Assembly (NCBI GenBank): GCA_026826555.1
Contig: JAKSZT010033014.1
Coordinates: 255,707-319,706, forward strand
Reading direction: 5' to 3'
Length of the DNA: 64,000 nucleotides
Source: Tolypeutes matacus
Taxonomy: Eukaryota; Chordata; Mammalia; Cingulata; Chlamyphoridae
Part shown: one piece after another, positions 1 through 12,048 of the stretch
Layout: each line of letters opens with the position of its first letter
Position numbering within the stretch: the first letter of the stretch is position 1
Program-made: the position numbers and the translations under genes
The notes under the pieces: generated by a model
Told to the model about the DNA's origin: nothing
The model's input: the letters and a program-made list of their open reading frames with translations, nothing else
Databases searched by the model: none

Positions 1-3000
1 ACCAGAGTTGAGCCATGAATAATAGGCATTAGTCATATTTTAAAGAAGCTTTGCTAATTTTTAAAAAAGGAATCACAATTCAATCATCTCCTGGAGATGT
101 GTGTACTGGACCACTGTTAGATTTCATGTCCCTTAATTTTCTAAGGTTGAGATTTGGCTCTCGGCTTCAGCTTTTGTATGTTCATGTATGATTGATATGC
201 ATCACTAAAAATATATATTAAGTGAAAGAGGGTGCAGAGAAACAAATATGAAGCTTTTGAATTACCTATTTCCATAAAGTCAGCTTCCTTGAGTGTTGCT
301 TCCTTATCAACGATTGTAATCTCCTAAGAATAGAAGGGAGTACGTTGCCCTCTGCGGGATGAATTTGGTCCTTGACTTTCAGAACTTTTCGTCTTGCCCT
401 GATAACTAGTCAACAGTTGAGTAACTCTTTCTCCCCTTGTGGACCATACCCGTCCCTTTTTCCCTTCTGTGTTTTGGCATGGTCCTTCATGAGCCATAGG
501 AGAATTTTGAAGGCTGTAAGTTATTTGTACAGTAGTACAATGGTTTCATTTTTGTATATGTCGATCTGTTTCTTTGCAAAAAATTTTTTGAAAATATTTC
601 CAACACATTCTCAAGAATTACAATATGTCAAAAACCAGGTATTCATACATGGACACCTGCATCACAATCTCTCTGCCATCGGGAACAGCCCAATTGTGTC
701 CATAAAATCAGGAATATTTCTTTGAAATAAAACTCCGAGTGACGTAAACATTCAGTACAGAATTGTGAAGTCATGTAAAATGATGTCCTCTGGATTATTG
801 ATTTAAAATTGTGATTATTCAAATAATGAGTCATCAGAGAGAAGCATTTCTTGTCCTCCCATTATTTTTCCTCGAGTTAGATTTGTTTAATATTATTCCA
901 ATAATTTTTAGGAAGAAACTCTAGTCCAAATTTAAGTAATAAATATATGGATGCCACAGGAACTCTTCAACTTGATGCCATTTATTTTTACAGAGTTTTC
1001 TATTTAAAGTACTAAAATCTAACCTTTCAAATTAACACTGACAGGGTATGGGGAAAAATTATTTCTGCCTAAGTAAGGATTTATTTTTATAGCAAAACAA
1101 ATAAATAACCATTTTTTAAAACATATATACTTTAACAAAGGCTTAAAATTTCTTTTTTCAATTTTAAATTCTCCAAATTACTCTGTGAGAGAATATCGTC
1201 ATTGTAAGCTGACGTAGAGTTAATTTTTACCTCCAATGGGGGACACATTCTTTTTTTTTTTAATGTATACTTATAACAGAAACTATAAGTTAAAAAAAAA
1301 CAAAACTTTTATGCTGTCGGTCAGGATTCTCAAATCTCTATTCCCAACATGACTCCACACATGTTGGATTCTTTCTGACAGATCATGAGAAAATATTATG
1401 GCATTTTTCCACCAGCCACTGACTACACTTTACGTTAAAAATGCACTTTCATACCCTGACTTCAACATAACTGGCTAGTTTGTTGTATAGGCTTTGTCTG
1501 CAGTGCAGTCTCTTGGGTTTTAATTTTTCCCACATAATCCTGAGTTGGTGAGTGGAGTTTTCTTTCTGTTCCAATTTTCAAAAACCATCACACCACAGTG
1601 CACAAGGAAATCACAGCTTGGATTCTGTCCTCCATGATTACGTTGTTTTCCTCTTTACTGTTTTTCATAGCGCTTTATCTCTTGCTGCTCTCTTTTCCAA
1701 ACAGTGTGTTCTCCATGCTCCCAAAGTCTGAATAATTAGTCTGCAAAAGGTTTTGGGCCACACCCATCTAAGGTCCCTTCTTTGATGGAGCAAAAAGAAG
1801 ACAAGACTGGCCAGGAAATGCATAACGAATCCTGGCCTTTTTCTCTGGTATTGCATTGGAAGGGAGACATGGATTTTTGTGTGCCACGCTCCACCCCTGC
1901 TAGTCCTTTTGGATCCAATGCAGATGTTGGATTGTATTTTTACATGGAAAGGTTAACCATTGCCTTGCTCTGGGGTTTATGTGGTGTTTCATGACCTTTG
2001 TTGATGAAGGTTCTTCAGTGAGGTGGCAATTCTTTCTCATTATGTTCTAATTTCTTCCTCAGCCCTTGATTCCATTGCTCTTAGGATCTCTATTTGGAAA
2101 TAAAATGGTTTTCCAAGAGATCTTGTTATGTGTAGTAATTTAGTTAAAGGACCTGAGCACTTTACAAAGAGGACATTTTTTTACTTAGAAAGAATGAATA
2201 CCTCAAAGTAAACTGCACGATTAAATCAATATTTATTTCACCGGTCAAGATTAAAATGTCCACTGTATCATGGGGAATAAAATAATTAAAATTGGGAAGC
2301 GGCTGTGGCTCAATCAGTGGGGATCCCGTTTACCTTATGGGAGGCCCCGGGTTCGGTTCCCGGGGCCTCCTGGTGAAGGCAAGCCCGCCCGCATGGCGTG
2401 GTTAGCTGACCCAGAGAGCATGAGCAGCAAGGGGGGGATAAATGAATAAATAAATAAAATCTTTAAAAAAAATAAAATAAAATAATTAAAATTTTGTTAT
2501 AATTTATTTCCCACAAATCACACTGATTATTTTCCTTTACATGTGTCAGTGCATTCTTAAAATTTTATTATGATTGATTATATTAAATCTAATCTTAGAG
2601 TCCCTTTTCAAATCAACATTCTCTTTGGAACTAATATGCGTTTCGGTTCATAATTTTAAAATAAAAATTTTCAACAGCTTTAAAAAATCCATGCAATGTT
2701 CACTTTGTCCACATGATGCACTATGGATTGAATTATCAAAAAAAATGAGAGATAAACTGAAAAAGTTGTTCAAGGACTCTAGGAAAAGCACATATGCATG
2801 ACAGTGTCAACAAATATATTAAGAGGTGAATAATACGATTTTTAATTTTCTGAATTCTCTTTATTTCCTATAATTCTTAAAGAGCTGTTTGAAAAATATA
2901 ATAATAATTGAAAAGAAAAATGCACACCTCTGTGATTATACGAGGGAACAGGGTTGGTACACATTGGATAAGAAATATAGTGGTTTAATATGATTTAATA

Positions 3001-3024
3001 AAAGAGTCTTTTTTTTTTAATTTT
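1..3024 (+). repeat. 3-kb satellite unit 1, C/R type, partial at window start
   Basis: The unit begins about 20 bases inside the head motif (GAGTTGAGCCATGAATAATA). It has the C-type markers CTCCTGGAGATGTGTGTACTGG (about 85-106) and GGCTTCAGCTTTTG. The second half, from about 1480, is R type: TCTCTTGGGTTTTAATTTTTC, then a GGTGAGTGGAG stretch. It ends with the shared tail TGATTTAATAAAAGAG. A SINE interrupts it at 2294-2478. No frame in it is kept open in the other C units. Confidence 0.85.
2294..2478 (+). mobile_element. tRNA-derived SINE (xenarthran DAS-like), full form
   Basis: It starts GGGAAGCGGCTGTGGCTCAA, an A-box-like region, and then has a B-box-like GGGTTCGGTTCCC. It ends in GGGGGGGATAAATGAATAAA and an A-rich tail. 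The target-site duplication AAAATAATTAAAATT lies at 2279-2293 and 2479-2493 and is perfect. The tRNA-derived head and A-rich tail indicate retrotransposition by L1 machinery (known biology). The family assignment to Xenarthra is from memory. Confidence 0.9.
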
Positions 3025-5969
3025 GGGGATGTCTAAGTTTGTACACATAATTTGAGCCATGGATAATAGGCATTAGTCATGTTTTAAAGATGCTGTGTCA
3101 AATTTTTAAAAAAGGAATCACAATTCAATGTTCTGCTTTAGATATGTGTATGAGACTTCTGTTAGGGGTTTTGCCCCTATATTTTCTAATATAGATTTTT
3201 GCTCTCGGTGTCAAGTTTATGAATGTTCAGAAACGATTGATATGCATCACTAAAAATATATATTATGAGAAAGAGGGTGGGGTGGGACAAATATGAAGCT
3301 TGGAATTGCCTATTGCTCTAAAGTGTTCTTCCTTTGTGTTTCTTCATTATCAGAGTTTGTAATCTGGCATGCATAGAATGGAGGGCGGTATCCTGTGCTT
3401 GATGCTATAAGTCCTTGACATTTATGAAACTTTCTTCTTCCACATGATAACTTGTAAACAGTTGAGGCACTCTTTCTCATCTTGTGGACCTTACAGGACC
3501 CTTTTACATTTCTGGGTGTTGGCAAGGTCCTTCATAAGGCATAGGAGACACTTGGAGGCTGGGAGATATTTGAACTGTAGTTCCTCCATTTCAATTCTTA
3601 TGTGTATATCTGTTTATTTGTAAGTATGATTTTGATTTATTCTTCCAATACATTTATCAAAAATTAAATTATGTCAAAAGGCCAGATATTTGTCAATAGA
3701 CACCTGCGTCACAACCTCTGCTCCAAGGGCAACGGCCCAATAATGTCCAGAAAATCAACAATGGGTTTGTTGAAAAAAAATGCAGAGCCTGCTAAACATT
3801 CATTAAAGAACCCAGAAGTCATATAAGAAGAGGTCCTCTGAATTATCAATTTAAAATTGTGGTTATTCAAAATGAAGGATCAGTGAGAAACATTTCTTGT
3901 GCTCCCATTATTTTTCTGTCATTTAGAGTAGTGTAATATTATTCTTATAATTATTAGGAAGAAAATCTAGTCAAAAATTTAAGGCAAAATATGTATTCCA
4001 GAGGAGCTCTCTATTTGTAGCATTTTATTTTACAGAGTTTACACTTTAAAAGGTCTAAAGTCTTCCCTTTCCAATTAACATTGACAGGGTATGGGGAAAA
4101 TTCTTCTTTCCTATGTACAGTTCGATTTATATTGCAAAATATATAAATAACCATTCTTTAAAATGTTTGTTTTAATGAAGACTTAAAATTTATTTTTTTT
4201 TATTTTAAATACTCCAAATTAGTCTATAAGAGTACACCATCATTCTCATCAGAATTATATTTAGTTTTCACCTCCAATTGGACACAACCTTGTTTTCCTT
4301 AATATATATTTCTAACAGAAAGTATAGATTTAAAAGAAACCAAACTTTTACACTGTCACTCAGGATACTCAAACCTCTATCCCCCAGAATGACACCACAT
4401 GTGTTGGAATCTTTCTGACAGATCTTGAGAAAATATTATGGCATTTTTCCTCTAGTCACTGAACATAATTTATGTTTAAAATTCACTTTCATACATTTCT
4501 TCAACATATCTGGCTAGCTGGTGGTATTGGCAGTGTCTGTATTGAAGATTCTTGTGATTTCATTTTTTCCACATTCTCCTGAGGTGGATAGAGGAGTTTA
4601 CTTTCTTTCACAATTTTCAGAGAACCCCTATACCACACTGAACATGGAAATCCGAGTTTGGAATCTTTCTTCCAGGATTCCATTGTTCTCCTCTTTTCTG
4701 TTTTTAGCATTGCCATCTCTACTTCTGCTATCTTCTCCAAACATCCCTTTCTCCCTGCCCACAAGGTCCAAATAATTATACTGAAAAAGTATTGGTGACA
4801 CACAATGCTTTGGTCCCTGCTTTGGAAGAGCAGAAAGAAGACAAGACTTGTCAGTAACCAGGAAATAAATCCTGTCCATTTTTCCTAGGACTGCATTGGC
4901 AGGATGACCAGGAATTTTGTGTGCCACACTCCCCCCCCTGCGAGCCCTTTTGGAATCCATTGGTGAAGTACGATTTTACTTTACATGCAAAGGTTTCCCA
5001 TTGCCCTGATGTAGTATATATGTGGTGTTTGGTGGCCTTGGATAAGGAAGGTCTTCCTTGGGGTGGCAATATTTTCTCATTCTAATCAAATATCTTCCTC
5101 TGCATTTGATTCCATTGCTCTGAGTATCTCTAGTTGGAAATAATATGGTTTTCCGAGGGATCATATTATGTTTGGTAATTTAGGCAAAGGACATGTGAGC
5201 ACTTTCAAAGGGGATGATTTTTACTCAGAAGGAATGAATGCCTCAATGCAAACTGCACGATGAAACAAAAATTTATTTCACCCCTTGAAATTTTAACTTC
5301 CACAATTTCATGGGGAATAAAATAAATAAAAAAATTTAATAATTTATTTCCCTAAAATCAGACTGATTATTTTCCTTTACATGTGCCTGTGCCTCCTTAA
5401 GTCTTTATTAAGATTGATTATATTAAATCAAATTTTACCTAAATTCCCTTTTCAAATCAACATTCTCTTTCAATCTAATATATGTTTCCATTCATAATTT
5501 TAAAATAAATCTTTTAATTAGCTTAAAAAATCCATGCATTGGGAGACGGACGTGGCTCAAAGGTTCAGCGTCTGTCTACCATATGGAGAGACCAGGGTTC
5601 GATCCCCGGTACCTCCCGGTAAAAAAAAAAAAAAAAATCCATGCATTTTTCACTTTGTCCATATGAAGCACTATGGGATGAGTTATAAAGGTAAATGAGA
5701 GAGAAACAGAAAAAGTTGTTAAAGGATGCTGAGAAAAGCACCTTTGCATGGCAGTGTCAACAAATTGATTGAGAGCTGAATAATATTTTCTTTACTGTTC
5801 TGGATTCTATTTATTTATTATAATTATTAAAGAGCCTTTGAAAACGTTTAGTAATGATTGAAGAGAAGAATGCGCACCACTGTGATTATATGAAGGACCA
5901 GGGAATGTACACATTGGATAAGAAAGGTATTGGTTTAATATGTTTTGGAAAACAGATTTGTTTTAATAA
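3025..5969 (+). repeat. 3-kb satellite unit 2, A/Q type
   Basis: The head reads TTTGAGCCATGGATAATAGG and carries A markers (TGTATGAGACTTCTGTTAG, TATTATGAGAAAGAGGGTGG). The second half from about 4500 is Q type: GAAGATTCTTGTGATTTC, then CTCCTGAGGTGGATAGAGGAG. A short SINE interrupts it at 5541-5631. It is followed directly by a B head. Confidence 0.85.
5541..5631 (+). mobile_element. Short tRNA-like SINE, head only plus poly-A
   Basis: The insert begins GGGAGACGGACGTGGCTCAA and has a B-box-like GGGTTCGATCCCC. It runs straight into an A tract after ACCTCCCGGT, without the GCAAGCCC...GATAAATGAATA body of the other four copies. It is bounded by the perfect duplication AAAAAATCCATGCATT (5525-5540 and 5632-5647). 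It is therefore a complete short insertion rather than a deletion product. It differs in head sequence from the longer copies, so it may be a separate subfamily. Confidence 0.88.
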
Positions 5970-6325
5970 TCGTGATTATGTCTGGAACTGTACAACCAGT
6001 TAAGCCATGGATACTAGGCATTAGTCATTTTTTAAAGATGTTCTTGCCAATTTTTTCAAAGTGAATCACAATTCAAGGTACTGCTGGAGATGTGTGTATG
6101 GGACAACTGTTAGGTGTTATGCCCCTTTATTTTCTTATGATGAGATTTCTAATCTCAGCGTCATGTTTATATATGCTTATGTATTATTGACATGCATCAC
6201 TAAAAATATATATTAAGGGAAAGTGGGGAAGAGAGACAAATATGAAGCTTTGGAATTACCTATTTCTCTAAAGTGGATTCCTTTTGTGTTTCTTCAGTAT
6301 GGAGGCTCTAATCTGGCATACATAG

Positions 6326-6547
6326 AGTGGACATTTTATTCTTGACTGGTGAAAGATATATTTGTTTAATCGTGCAGTTTACTTTGAGGCATTCATTCTT
6401 TCGAAGTAAAAAATGTCCACTTTGTAAAGTGCCTACACATCCTTTGCTAAATTACCACACATAACAAGATCTATTAGAAAACAATATTATTTCCAAATAG
6501 AGATCCTTAAACCAATGTAATCAAGGGCAGAGGAAGTAATTAGAAAA
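6326..6547 (-). repeat. Inverted 220-bp satellite segment inside B1 unit 3
   Basis: Read on the minus strand, this stretch matches the part of the unit normally found about 2 kb downstream: the region from TTCTAATTTCTTCCTCTGCC to the AAAATGTCCACT motif. It replaces about 40-45 bases of ordinary head sequence between TCTGGCATACATAGAG and TTGATTTTTATAAACC. The same replacement with the same edges is seen in units 5, 7 and 20. Confidence 0.85.
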
Positions 6548-8374
6548 TTGATTTTTATAAACCATTCCTCTTCTACATGATATCTTGTAAACAGTCTAGT
6601 CACTGTTTCTAACCTTGGGACCTTACAAGTCCTTTTTGCATTTCTGGGTGTTGGCAAGGTCCTTCATAAGGTAGAAGAGAAATTTGGACTCTGGGAGCTA
6701 GTTTTACTCTAGTTCCTTGGTTTCATTTGTGTATATCTGGATATGTTTCTTGGTAAGAATGATTTTGATTTTTTTCCCAATCATTCTCAAAAATTACAAA
6801 AAGACAAAAGAGCTGCTATTTGTATATGGACACCTGCATCACAATCTCTGCACCATCAGCAACAGCCCAATAATGTCTTGAAAATCAGGAATGGTTTCCA
6901 AGAAAAAAAATTCAGTACCTTGTAAACATTCAAAAACACACATGAACTCATATAAAAAGAGGTCCTCTGAATTATCTTTTCAAATTTGTGATTATTCCAA
7001 AAAGGAGAATCAGTGAGAAACACTTCTTGTGCTCCCATTATTTTTCTGCCAGTTAGAGTACTTTAAAATTATTCCAAGAAATAATAGGAAGAAAATGTAG
7101 TCCAAAATTTTATGTAAAATATGCATTCCACAGGAACTCTTCTATCTGTGGTTGTTTTTTTTTTTTTTTTTAACAGAGTTTACTATTTAAAAGGGCTAAA
7201 CACTTTCCTTTCCAATTAACATTGACAGGGTAGGGGAAAAATTCATTTTGCCTAAGTAAAGATTGATTTATATACACTAATATATAATTAACCATTCTCT
7301 TAATATGTATGTTTTAATAAAGTCTTAAATTTATTTTTTGTGTGTCTTTTAAATACTCGCAATTCCTCTATGAGAGAACACTGTCATTATATTCTGACTT
7401 ATTGCTAATTTTCACGTCCAATTGGTCACATTCTTGTTTTCCTTAATATATATTTATAATAGAATCTATAAATTAAAAAAAAAAAAACTGTTATGCAGTG
7501 GGTCAGAATTGTCAAACCTCTATTCCTAGCATGTTTCCACATGTGTTTTAAACTTTCTGACAGATCATGAGTTAATATTTTTGCATTTTTTTCCACCAGC
7601 CACTGACTATATTTTATTTTTAAAATACACTTTCATACCCTGACTTCAACATATATGGATAGTTGTTTTTATCGGAAGTGTCTTTATTGAAGATGCTTGA
7701 GTTTTAATTTTTCCACATACTCCTGAGTGGACTATTGGAAGTTTCTTTCTATTTTAATTTTCAACCAACACTGGAGCACACTGCACATGTGGTTGCCATT
7801 GTTCAGGGTTCCATTTTTCACCTCTTTTCTGTTTTTAGGAATGCATTCTCTCCTGCTGCTGTCTTTTCCAAACAGCCCATTTTCCATGCCCCCAAGGTAA
7901 AAATTATTATCCTGCAGAAGTGTTTGTGCTGTATCCAGCTCTGGTCCCTGCTTTGGAGGAGCAGAAGGAAGACAAGCCTGGCCAGTAACAGGGAAAAAAT
8001 CCTGCTCATTAGTCATGGGACTGCATTGGCAGGATCACCAGGATTTTAGTGTAAAAACGCTTCACCCCTGAGAGCCCCTTTGGAATCCAATGCAGAACTT
8101 TGAATTCATTTTACATGGAAAGGTTATCCATTGCCCTGATCTGGGTTATATGTGGTGTTTTGTGAACTTTGATGATGTACGCTCTTCATTGAGACGGCAA
8201 TATTTCTCATTATTTTCTAATTTCTTCCTCTGCTCTTGATTCCAATTCTCTTTGGATCTCTATTTGGAAATTAGATGTTTTACCAAGAGATCTTTTTATG
8301 TGTGGTAATTTCGGCAGAGGACGTGTGAGCACTTTACAAAGAGGACATTTTTTTTACTTATAAAGAATGAATGC

Positions 8375-8562
8375 GGGAATCGACTGTGGCTCAGTCTGTA
8401 GGGCTCACGTTTACCATATGGGAGGAAGCGGGTTCGGGCCCTAGTCCTCCTGGTGAATGCAAGCCCAACCACCCGGCTTTGTTAGCTGACCCAGCGAGCG
8501 CAAGCAGCAAGGGGGGGATAAATGAATAAATAAATAAAAATCTTAAAAAAATTAAATAAAAA
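8375..8562 (+). mobile_element. tRNA-derived SINE (xenarthran DAS-like), full form
   Basis: It begins GGGAATCGACTGTGGCTCAG and has the same body as the copy at 2294 (GTTAGCTGACCCAGCGAGCG, GATAAATGAATAAATAAATA) with more mismatches in the head. The duplication AAAGAATGAATGC flanks it at 8362-8374 and 8563-8575. The extra mismatches suggest an older insertion than the copies at 2294 and 63047. Confidence 0.9.
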
Positions 8563-9201
8563 AAAGAATGAATGCCTCAAAGTAAACTTTACGATTAAAC
8601 AAATATTTATTTCACCGGTCGAGATTAAGTTATCCACTATATCATGGGGAATAAAATAATTAAAATTTTGTTATAATTTATTTCAAATAAATCAGACTGA
8701 TTATTTTCCTTTACATGTGTCAGTGCATTTTTAAAATATTATAAAGATTGATTATATTAAATCTAATCTTACCTAGAGTCCCTTTTCAAATCAACATTCT
8801 CTTTGGAACTAATATACGTTTCAGTTGATAATTTTAAAATAAAATTTTCAACAGCTTTAAAAAATCCATGCAATGTTCACTTTGTCCTCATGATGCACTT
8901 TGGGTTGAATTATCAAAAAAACTGATAGATAAACGGTAAAACTTGTTCAAGGACTGTAAGAAAAGCACATATGCATGTCAGTGTCAACTAATGGATTAAG
9001 AGGAGAATAATATGTTTTTTAATTTTCTGTATTCTCTTTATTCATTATAATTCTTAAAGAGCTATTGAAAACATTTAATAATTATTGAAGAGAAGAATGC
9101 ACACCTCTCTGATTATACAAAGGACCAGGGATGGCACACATTGGATAAGTAATATAGTTGTTTATTAGGATTTAATAAAAGAGCCTTTTTTTTTTAATTG
9201 T

Positions 9202-12048
9202 GGGGATGTCTGGGATTGTACACATAATTTGAGCCATGGATAATAGGCATTAGTCATGTTTTAAAGAGGCTCTGGCCAATTTTTAAAAAAGGAATCACAA
9301 TTCAAGGTTCTACTCGAGATATGTGTATGAGGCTACTGTTAGGAGTTTTGCCCCTATATTTTCTAAGGCTGAGATTTCTGCTCTCGGTGTCAGGTTTACG
9401 TATGTTCAGAAAAGATTGATATGCATCACTAAATATATATATTATGAGAAAGAGGGTGGGGAGGGACAAATATGGAGCTTGGAATTACCTATTTCTCTAA
9501 AGTGGTCTTCCTTTGTGTTTCCTCATTATCAGTGGTTGTAATCTGGCATGCATAGTATGGAGGGCAGTACCCTCTGCTTGATGCAATAGGTCCTTGACTT
9601 TTATGAACAATTCCTCTTCCACATGATTACTTGTAAACATTTGAGGCATTCTTGCTCACCATGTAGACCTTACAGATCCCTTTTGCACTTCTGTGTATTG
9701 GCAAGATCCGTCATAAGCCTTAGGTGACATTTGGAGGATGGGAGATACTTGTACTGCAGTTCCTTGGTTTCAATTCTTAAGTGTAGATCTGTTTCTTTGT
9801 AAGAATGATTTTGATTTTTTCTTCCAAAACATTTATCAAAAATTAAAATATGTCAAAAGACCAGGTATTTGTCTATAGACACCTGCTTCACAATCTCAGC
9901 TCCAAGGGCAACAGCCCAATGATGTCCAGAAAATCAGCAATGGGTTCCTTGAAAAAAAAGCAGAGCCTGATAAACATTCAGGAACGAATCCTGAGGTCAT
10001 GTAAAAAGAGGTCCTCTGAATTATTGATTTAAAATTGTAGTTATTCAAAACAAAGAATCATTGATAAACATTTCTTGTGCTCCCATTATTTTTCTGCCAT
10101 TTAGAGTAGTGTATTATTATTCCAATAACTATTGGGAAGAAAATCTAGTAAAAAAATTAAGGTAAAATATGCATTCCACCGGAGCTCTCTATTTGTAGCA
10201 TTTTATTTTACAGAGCCTCTTTAAAAGGGCTAAAGTCTTTCCTTTCCAATTAACATTGACAGGGTATGGGGAAAAATTCTTATTTCTTATGTACAGGTTG
10301 ATTTATATACCAAAACATAGTAATAATAATTCTTTAAAATGTTTGTTTTAACAAAGACTTAAAATTTATTTTTTTTAATTTTAAATACTCCAAATTAGTC
10401 TATGAGAGAACACCGTCATTCTAATCAGACTTATATCTAGTTTACACCTACAATTGGACACAATCTTGTTTTCCTTAATATATATTTCTAACAGAATCTA
10501 TAAATTAAAAAAAAAAAAAAAAACCTTTTACACAGTCAGTCAGGATACTCAAACCTCTATCCCCCAGTATGACACCACATGTGTTGGAATCTTTCTGACA
10601 GATCATGAGAAAATATTATGGCATTTTTCCACTAGCCACTGACCATACTTTATGTTTAAAATTCACTTTCATACACTTTTTCAACATATCTGGCTAGTTG
10701 GTGGTATTGGCAGTGTGTGTATTGAAGATTCTTGTGATTTCATTTTTTCCACCTTCTCCTGAGGTGGCTAGAGGAGTTTTCTTTCTTTCACAATTTTCAA
10801 AGAAGCCCCATACCACACTGCACAAGGAAATCTGTGTTTGGGTTCTTTCCTCCAGGATTCCATTGTTCTCATCTTTTCTGTTTTTAGCAGTGCCATCTCT
10901 CCTGCTGCTGTCCTCTCCAAATGTCCCTTTTTCCCTGCCCACAAGGTCCAAATAATTAGACTGAAAAAAGGTTGGTGACACAGAACTCTATGATCCCTTC
11001 TTTGGAACAGCAAAAAGTAGACAAGACTGGCTAATAACTGGCAAATGAATCCTGTCCATTTTTCCAGGGGACTGCATTGGCAGGATGACCAGGAATTTGG
11101 TGTGCTACACTGCCCCCACTGAGAGACATTTTGGAATCTATTGCTGATGTACGATATTATTTTACATGCAAAGTTTTCCATTGCCCTGATGTAGTATATA
11201 TATGGTGTTTGGTGGACTTTGATATTGAAGGCTCTTCATTGAAATGGCAATACTTTCTCATTATATTTTAATTTCTTCCTCTGCCTTTTATTCCATTGCT
11301 CTAAGTATCTCTAGTTGGAAATAAAATGGTTTTCCAAGGGATCCTGTTATTTTGGTAATTTAGGCTAAGGACGTGTGAGCATTTTACAAAGGGGGGGGTT
11401 TACTCAGAAAGAATGAATGCCTCAATGCAAACTGCATGATGATACAAAAATTTATTTCACCCCTTGAGATTATAATTTCCACAATTTCATGGGGAATAAA
11501 ATATTTAAATATTTTTAATGATTTATTTCCCTAAAATCAGACTGATTATTTTCCTTTACATGTGCCTGGGCCTCCTTAAATCTTTATTAAGATTGATTAT
11601 ATTAAATCTAATTTTACCTAAAATCCCATTTCATATCAACATTCTCTTTTAATCTAATATACATTCCCATTCATAATTTTAAAATAAAGTCTTTTCAATA
11701 GCTTTTAAAAAGCCATGCATTTTTCACTTTGTCCACATGTTGCACTATGGATGAGTTATTAAGATAACTAATAGAGAAACAGAAAAAGATGTTCAAGGAT
11801 GCTGAGAAAAGCACCTTTGCATGGCAGTGTCAACAAATGGATTGAGAGCTGAATAATATATTATTTTCTGTTCAGGATTCTGTTTATTTATTATAATTCT
11901 TAAAGAGCTGTTGAAAATGTTTAGTAATGATTGAAGAGAATAATGCGCACCACTGTGATTATATGAAGGACCAGGGAATGTACAGATTGGATAAGAAAGA
12001 TAGTGGTTTAATATGTATTAATAAACCAGATTTGTTTTAATAATCATT
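9202..12048 (+). repeat. 3-kb satellite unit 4, A/Q type
   Basis: The A head (GAGCCATGGATAATAGG, TATTATGAGAAAGAGGGTGG) is followed by a Q second half from about 10700 (GAAGATTCTTGTGATTTC, CTCCTGAGGTGGCTAGAGGAG). It has no insertion, so it is a useful reference copy of the A/Q class at about 2.85 kb. A B1 unit follows. Confidence 0.87.

Larger units (their letters stand above)
5970..9201 (+). repeat. 3-kb satellite unit 3, B1/P type
   Basis: The head is B type: GTTAAGCCATGGATACTAGG, GGGACAACTGTTAGGTG, TCTTATGATGAG. It contains the inverted 220-bp segment at about 6326-6547 that defines the B1 subclass. The second half from about 7690 is P type: GAAGATGCTTGAGTTTTAAT, then GGAAGTTTCTTTCTATTTTA. 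A SINE sits at 8375-8562. Confidence 0.85.

Noticed and set aside
372..725. Plus-strand frames in unit heads (for example 372-725, 15179-15511, 40399-40680, 53598-53867) with a hydrophobic, membrane-like look
   Set aside because: They recur only because the satellite recurs. The same phase in A and B heads is broken by stops and shifts, and there is no promoter, splice or domain evidence. Phe/Ser/Leu richness follows from T-rich DNA.
2294..2478. A true tRNA gene at the SINE head
   Set aside because: It has tRNA-like boxes but no complete cloverleaf that I can fold. It also carries a long SINE body, an A-rich tail and a target-site duplication.
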